DNA from: a bacterium
GTDB taxonomy: Bacteria; Cyanobacteriota; Vampirovibrionia; Obscuribacterales; Obscuribacteraceae
Assembly: GCA_030431355.1 (NCBI GenBank)
Contig: JAUIJG010000048.1
Span: 1-18,156, forward strand
Direction: 5' to 3'
Length of the DNA: 18,156 nt
The notes under the pieces: model-generated
What the model was told of the DNA's origin: nothing
The model's database searches: none
Seen by the model: only the letters and a program-made list of their open reading frames with translations
Shown here: positions 15,026 through 18,156 of the stretch, piece after piece
Position numbering within the stretch: position 1 is the first letter of the stretch
Layout: the number at the start of each line of letters is the position of its first letter
Made by a program: the position numbers and the translations under genes

Positions 15026-16252
15026 CTAGCGCGTCTTCTCTCTCAGGAGCGCAAGGCCAGCGTTGTATTGAATATCTGCCGGACCGGTATCGGTGATGTT
15101 GGAGGCTATGACATGGTCCGGAACTTCGCCATACCTGTGCTGATCTAAGTCTCCAGCCCAGCTGCCATCGGGACGAAACATCTGGGAGTTGGTCACTGTC
15201 ATCATTCCTCCGTCCGAGGTGTTCAGGACAATTTGAGCCACCCCTTTGCCGCCGGTTTGCTCTCCGACGACTTCGGCATTGGCCTCTTTATTTTGTCTCA
15301 GGGCCGAGAGGAGAACCTCTGCCGATGAGTAAGTAGCTTCGTCCGCGAGGATGACAATCGGTGTTCCATCGGTCCTATCTTCAAAGCCATCCCTGGGGAC
15401 GGTGTTTGTGTCCTGGTCAATGCTCATGTTTGGAAGTTGCATCTCGGACTCGCTCAAAGAATATGAGTTTAGTCTTTCGGTGTAGTTGAAGTCTTCTTCG
15501 GATTGGTTGGGAACTCTTTTCCTTTCACTCATCACCAGCCCTTCATCGGCAAATAAAGCTGCGGTTTCTATCGCTTCACCTACCTGGCCGCCCGGATTGC
15601 CTCGCAGATCAAGAATGATGCCCTGGGCATCTTTGAACTCACCATCTAAAAGGGTTCTTACATCTTCTGCTGTGTCTGATCCCAGGAAGTCATCGATTTT
15701 TATGTAAGCAAGTTTGTTCTCCGGGTCGGCCCAGGCGCCGCTTACCGCGTCCGAGTCATTGTCCAGGGCGTCTTTTAAGAGCTTCGCCTGCTCCGGAGAA
15801 AAGATATGGGTATGGATGTCGGCTCCAATGTCTTGAAGGTCTGTGCCTGCCGCATCTCTGGCGTTTTCATTGCCGGCTGAAGGCTCCGGAATCTCTACAC
15901 TCTCATATAGCTCCCAGGCCTGGGATGCATTATTTTCTCCCAGGGCAAACTGGGAGTACCGGGTTGTCAGTTCATCGTAAAAAGACTCTTCGCTGTTTCT
16001 TTCGGGCGCTTTTTCGGTGGTGCCGTCTTCTTTCACCGGGGTGACGGCGGTTTCGTCCACCAGCTGCACGCCAGGCAGAAGATCGGCGCCAACCATGGCT
16101 TCGGTATCGGCGGCTATAGTATCTCTACTGGTGGAATCTTCAAGACTTGTTCTATCGACAGAATCAATGGATAAATTTGAGACAGGTTTTTCTACCTGTC
16201 CTTCCAGACTGCGGTCCGTGCCGCCGGCGTTGTTTTGTTCCAGGGCTGCCAT
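15026..16252 (-). CDS. S41-family (C-terminal processing type) serine protease-like protein, no signal peptide or PDZ
   Basis: This 408-residue protein has an acidic, Ser/Thr-rich, probably disordered N-terminal part (about 1-145). The S41 core follows: KLAYIKIDDFLGSDTAEDVRTLL (180-202), GIILDLRGNPGGQVGEAIETAALF (211-234), PIVILADEATYSSAEVLLSALR (298-319) and GEQTGGKGVAQ (330-340). Aligned by eye with E. coli Tsp (SASASE and FGK), the catalytic pair would be Ser309 and Lys336, both present. Known S41 enzymes of this type are normally exported and have a PDZ domain; neither a signal peptide nor a PDZ is visible here, so the protein may act in the cytosol. ATG 16252 has no ribosome binding site but overlaps a start-stop pair (ATGTAATG). 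It has its own promoter upstream. Confidence 0.82.
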   Translation of the reverse strand: MAALEQNNAGGTDRSLEGQVEKPVSNLSIDSVDRTSLEDSTSRDTIAADTEAMVGADLLPGVQLVDETAVTPVKEDGTTEKAPERNSEESFYDELTTRYSQFALGENNASQAWELYESVEIPEPSAGNENARDAAGTDLQDIGADIHTHIFSPEQAKLLKDALDNDSDAVSGAWADPENKLAYIKIDDFLGSDTAEDVRTLLDGEFKDAQGIILDLRGNPGGQVGEAIETAALFADEGLVMSERKRVPNQSEEDFNYTERLNSYSLSESEMQLPNMSIDQDTNTVPRDGFEDRTDGTPIVILADEATYSSAEVLLSALRQNKEANAEVVGEQTGGKGVAQIVLNTSDGGMMTVTNSQMFRPDGSWAGDLDQHRYGEVPDHVIASNITDTGPADIQYNAGLALLREKTR

Positions 16253-16295
16253 TACATTAGTAAATTGCTTGCGAGCGAAGTCAGATGACCAGAGC

Positions 16296-16314
16296 GATAA
16301 GACTGGATCTTATC
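16296..16314 (-). other. 5'-end stem-loop in the S41 leader
   Basis: GATAAGA and TCTTATC form a perfect 7-bp stem around five bases. It starts only about ten bases after the TATAAT box, so it would lie at the very 5' end of the message, a position where stems often protect RNA from decay. Confidence 0.4.
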
Positions 16315-16320
16315 TCCTTG

Positions 16321-16347
16321 ATTATACCCTTGACGACGCAGGCTCAA
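16321..16347 (-). promoter_or_regulatory. Promoter of the S41-like gene
   Basis: On the minus strand a perfect TATAAT (16326-16321) lies 15 bases from TTGAGC (16347-16342); an alternative GTTTGA gives 17. It sits in the gap after the YbjQ gene, so the S41 gene can be expressed alone, with a leader of about 60 bases. Confidence 0.5.
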
Positions 16348-16355
16348 ACAGCGAT

Positions 16356-16955
16356 TTACCTTGCCGGAGTTACAGTTACAGCCGTGCCGTAGCAGAACAC
16401 TTCGGTGCCGACATCGTTGTCGTTTGTGGTACTGAAAGTGGAACTATCATACTGAATGCCGACCACGGCGTTGGCGCCTAATTGGCGAGCTTGATTGAGC
16501 ATGTCCTCAAAAGCGTTCTGTCTGGCTCGCTGGCACATCTGGGTATAGCCACCGATCTTGCCGCCGATTATTGCTTTTATGCTTGACTTGAAAGCTTGTA
16601 GGATAGTCGGTCCGAAAACAACATCACCACGCACGATGCCTTTGTGGCTTACTATTCTGAAGCCCGGAATGGAATGGGTGGTGGAGACAAGCACCTGGCC
16701 CGGTTGAAGCATCGGGGGTGGAGCTTGTTGAACATACTGAGAATAAAAGGGGTCCCGGGGATTTTGCATGGCCTGGCCGCCGTATCCCTGGCTCGGCGGG
16801 TTTTGCATATTCTGCGGCATTTGGCTGAGTTTGATGTTTTCCTTCTCAGAAGATGCTGCGGATTTGTTCTCAGAAGGAGATGCCAATGCTGATGTAGTGC
16901 CTGCTATCGATACCACTAGTGCCATGCAGCAGGGTATGAAACTTCGCTTGTTCAC
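16356..16955 (-). CDS. Exported YbjQ/UPF0145-domain protein
   Basis: The 199-residue product starts at GTG 16955, supported by GAGGA five bases upstream. Residues 1-25 form a signal peptide (basic start, hydrophobic MALVVSIAG, ALA then S as likely cleavage site). A Gln/Pro/Met/Asn-rich linker spans about 44-86. The YbjQ fold fills about 87-197: VLVSTTHSIPGFRIVSHKGIVRGDVVFG, IIGGKIGGY, then CQRARQNAFEDMLNQARQLGANAVVGIQYD and GTAVTVT, matching the family order well. YbjQ proteins are usually about 105 residues, cytosolic and of uncertain role (sometimes called heavy-metal-binding); an exported form with a long linker is unusual. Cys141 and Cys188 are its only cysteines after the signal. It lies between the acidic protein and S41 genes, all on the minus strand. 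Confidence 0.85.
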   Translation of the reverse strand: MNKRSFIPCCMALVVSIAGTTSALASPSENKSAASSEKENIKLSQMPQNMQNPPSQGYGGQAMQNPRDPFYSQYVQQAPPPMLQPGQVLVSTTHSIPGFRIVSHKGIVRGDVVFGPTILQAFKSSIKAIIGGKIGGYTQMCQRARQNAFEDMLNQARQLGANAVVGIQYDSSTFSTTNDNDVGTEVFCYGTAVTVTPAR

Positions 16956-16987
16956 TGTCTTCCTCGTTACTATTCTGTTCTACAGAG

Positions 16988-17015
16988 GAAGATGATACAT
17001 CAGTTTGGCATCTTC
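16988..17015 (-). other. Intercistronic stem-loop between the acidic protein and YbjQ genes
   Basis: GAAGATG (16988-16994) pairs with CATCTTC (17009-17015) around a 14-base loop. No T-tract follows. It may be a processing or partial termination stem. Confidence 0.3.
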
Positions 17016-17040
17016 TGAGTTTTGCAAATTACCTTGTTAT

Positions 17041-18072
17041 TTAGTTAACCGGCTCTTTCTCGGGGTCATAGCGGTGTATGGGAGGAAAGACTAGATCGCC
17101 GCCGTCCTTGCCCTCTTCCTGCTGAGGAACTTCAAAATGATTTCCTTCCGGAGCCATCTCGTGGGGCATCTTCTGGATGAAATCCTTGGGGTCACCCTCT
17201 AGAGGAGTATGAGGTCCTTTTTTAAGGAGATCATCGGTGTTCATGCCGTCGAGATCTTTAGGTTCAAAAGGTTTCTGATAGAGGTAAGGGTCCTTGTCGG
17301 CTCCCTGGTTAGTCGGCTTGCTGTCGCTATCATCACCGGGGGTCATGTTCTCTTGGGTTGCTTCAGGTGCTTCTGAAGAAGAGCCATCGACCTGGGTATC
17401 CACTGTGCCATCATTGGCTTCGCCGAAAGCTCCTTTGCCTGTATTAGGGTAGGATTTGTCACTGTCTCCGGCGGCGCTTTCGCCATCAGGTTTCAAGCGG
17501 GGAAGAGCGTCTTTGTTATTCTCCATGTCTCCTGATTTTGGCTCTGCTCCCTGGGCCTGGTCTCCGAGCATCTCCGGTGTGAAGTCGTGGCTGTCCATCA
17601 TGCCTTCTTGTTCGGTCATGCCGGATTCGGCTTTGTCTTCTGTGCTTGTGTCAGCTTCGCCTCTGCGACTGTCTTTTTCCATGGAGTTGGAGGCATGGCC
17701 TTCTTTGGCCATCTCGTCGATTTCGTTGCTATTGCTTTCTCCCGACTCCCCTGGTCTTTCAGTGTTGCCTCTGCCGTCTGACATATGGGCTTCTGCGTCT
17801 CTTGCTTCTTCTTCGGAAACTGCATCGGGCGCCGCATTGTCTCCGTCCCGTTCGGGTGAGTTCTGGGCATCACCGAAGTCTATTTCTGCTTCGCCAAAAT
17901 TTTCTCTGGTGAAGTTTTCTGTGTCTTCGGTTGTGGTCTTGTGAAGATCGGCTCCGCCATGATTGTCTATATCGGATGCAATCTTGCCTGCTGCTTCGGC
18001 TCCGACCTCTGCTACGCTGTCTACTGCTTCGTGTTTGCTGTTGGCGGTGGTGTCTAGTGCTGATTGTGTCAT
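17041..18072 (-). CDS. Acidic, disordered low-complexity protein of unknown function
   Basis: The start is ATG 18072, with GAGGT five bases upstream; a TTG at 18084 overlaps that ribosome binding site and is unlikely. The 343-residue product has no Cys and no Trp, and is very rich in Asp, Glu, Gly, Ser, Asn and Ala with Met and Pro scattered throughout. It has no hydrophobic segment, signal peptide or recognised domain. The first 60 residues (KHEAVDSVAEVGAEAAGKI) may form a helix. The last about 90 residues differ: they are richer in Pro, Lys and aromatics (DPYLYQKPFEPKDLDGMNTDDLL, VFPPIHRYDPEKEP) and may be the binding part. The shadow frames on the other strand arise from its biased codons. 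It heads the YbjQ and S41 genes on the same strand. Confidence 0.7.
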   Translation of the reverse strand: MTQSALDTTANSKHEAVDSVAEVGAEAAGKIASDIDNHGGADLHKTTTEDTENFTRENFGEAEIDFGDAQNSPERDGDNAAPDAVSEEEARDAEAHMSDGRGNTERPGESGESNSNEIDEMAKEGHASNSMEKDSRRGEADTSTEDKAESGMTEQEGMMDSHDFTPEMLGDQAQGAEPKSGDMENNKDALPRLKPDGESAAGDSDKSYPNTGKGAFGEANDGTVDTQVDGSSSEAPEATQENMTPGDDSDSKPTNQGADKDPYLYQKPFEPKDLDGMNTDDLLKKGPHTPLEGDPKDFIQKMPHEMAPEGNHFEVPQQEEGKDGGDLVFPPIHRYDPEKEPVN

Positions 18073-18156
18073 TTTGGACCTCAAAAGAAACGAGCTATTA
18101 GTTAGCTATGTCTGGGATTAGAGCTAGGATGGTGGTAAATCGCTTTTCGCTTACCT

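Noticed and set aside
17456..17944. Long plus-strand frame opposite the acidic protein gene
   Set aside because: It is a mirror of the Asp/Glu/Ser codon bias on the other strand. It gives a Ser/Pro/Leu-rich product with no motif, while the minus frame has a ribosome binding site.
18073..18084. TTG 18084 as start of the acidic protein
   Set aside because: It overlaps the GAGGT site that serves ATG 18072.
1..18156. CRISPR arrays, tRNA or rRNA genes, transposases, HIP1 (GCGATCGC) repeats
   Set aside because: I looked for spaced direct repeats, T-loop signatures, DDE or recombinase motifs and the HIP1 octamer, and saw none convincing.
18135..18156. Imperfect GGTAA...TTACC hairpin at the right edge
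   Set aside because: Only five outer pairs hold before mismatches, and the window ends there, so it cannot be judged.

Overview
The window looks like a piece of a bacterial genome of moderate GC with a different, accessory or chimeric, left end. From about 4.0 kb rightwards the genes share one style: mixed ATG/GTG/TTG starts, many two-component, TPR and membrane genes, low-complexity acidic proteins, and a striking excess of the word CCWGG. This repertoire would fit a Candidatus Obscuribacter-like member of the Melainabacteria (Vampirovibrionia), but I see no rRNA or ribosomal marker, so the taxonomy is a guess. The first 1.4 kb looks alphaproteobacterial in protein similarity and codon use.

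Left region (1-4.0 kb). An open frame enters from outside the window. It begins with about 52 residues of a COG1086-type nucleotide-sugar dehydratase and switches in frame, near base 160, to the C-terminal part of an RHS-repeat protein with a cysteine-rich tail; this is either an assembly chimera or a recombination scar. A hairpin terminator follows. Next come an AT-rich LolA-like gene, a coupled but stop-interrupted frame, a NUDT15-like Nudix hydrolase, a small Cys-rich (zinc-ribbon-like) protein, and a 99-residue TTG-started unknown with a good promoter and ribosome binding site.

Middle region (4.0-13.0 kb, all minus strand). Transcription runs right to left. Two Flp-type pilin genes in tandem are followed by a fused HyuA-HyuB 5-oxoprolinase-like gene, which overlaps by 8 nt a GT-C-like polytopic membrane protein. 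Further left lies a two-gene signalling operon: a NarL/LuxR response regulator, then a soluble kinase with pseudo-receiver, receiver, PAS, HisKA and HATPase domains.

Right region (13.0-18.1 kb). A radical SAM protein of the SplB/Rv2578c type (minus) diverges from a kinesin-light-chain-like TPR gene (plus). The radical SAM promoter carries a palindrome, and its message may be leaderless. A terminator hairpin separates the TPR gene from a minus-strand cluster: a 343-residue acidic disordered protein, a secreted YbjQ-domain protein, and an S41-type protease-like protein that lacks a signal peptide and PDZ domain and has its own TATAAT promoter.

I found no tRNA, rRNA, CRISPR array, transposase or integrase. 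No single large new system is evident. The best leads are the CCWGG bias with its sharp edge near 4 kb, the chimeric ORF, the Cys-rich Rhs tail, the operator in the radical SAM promoter, and the acidic/YbjQ/S41 cluster.
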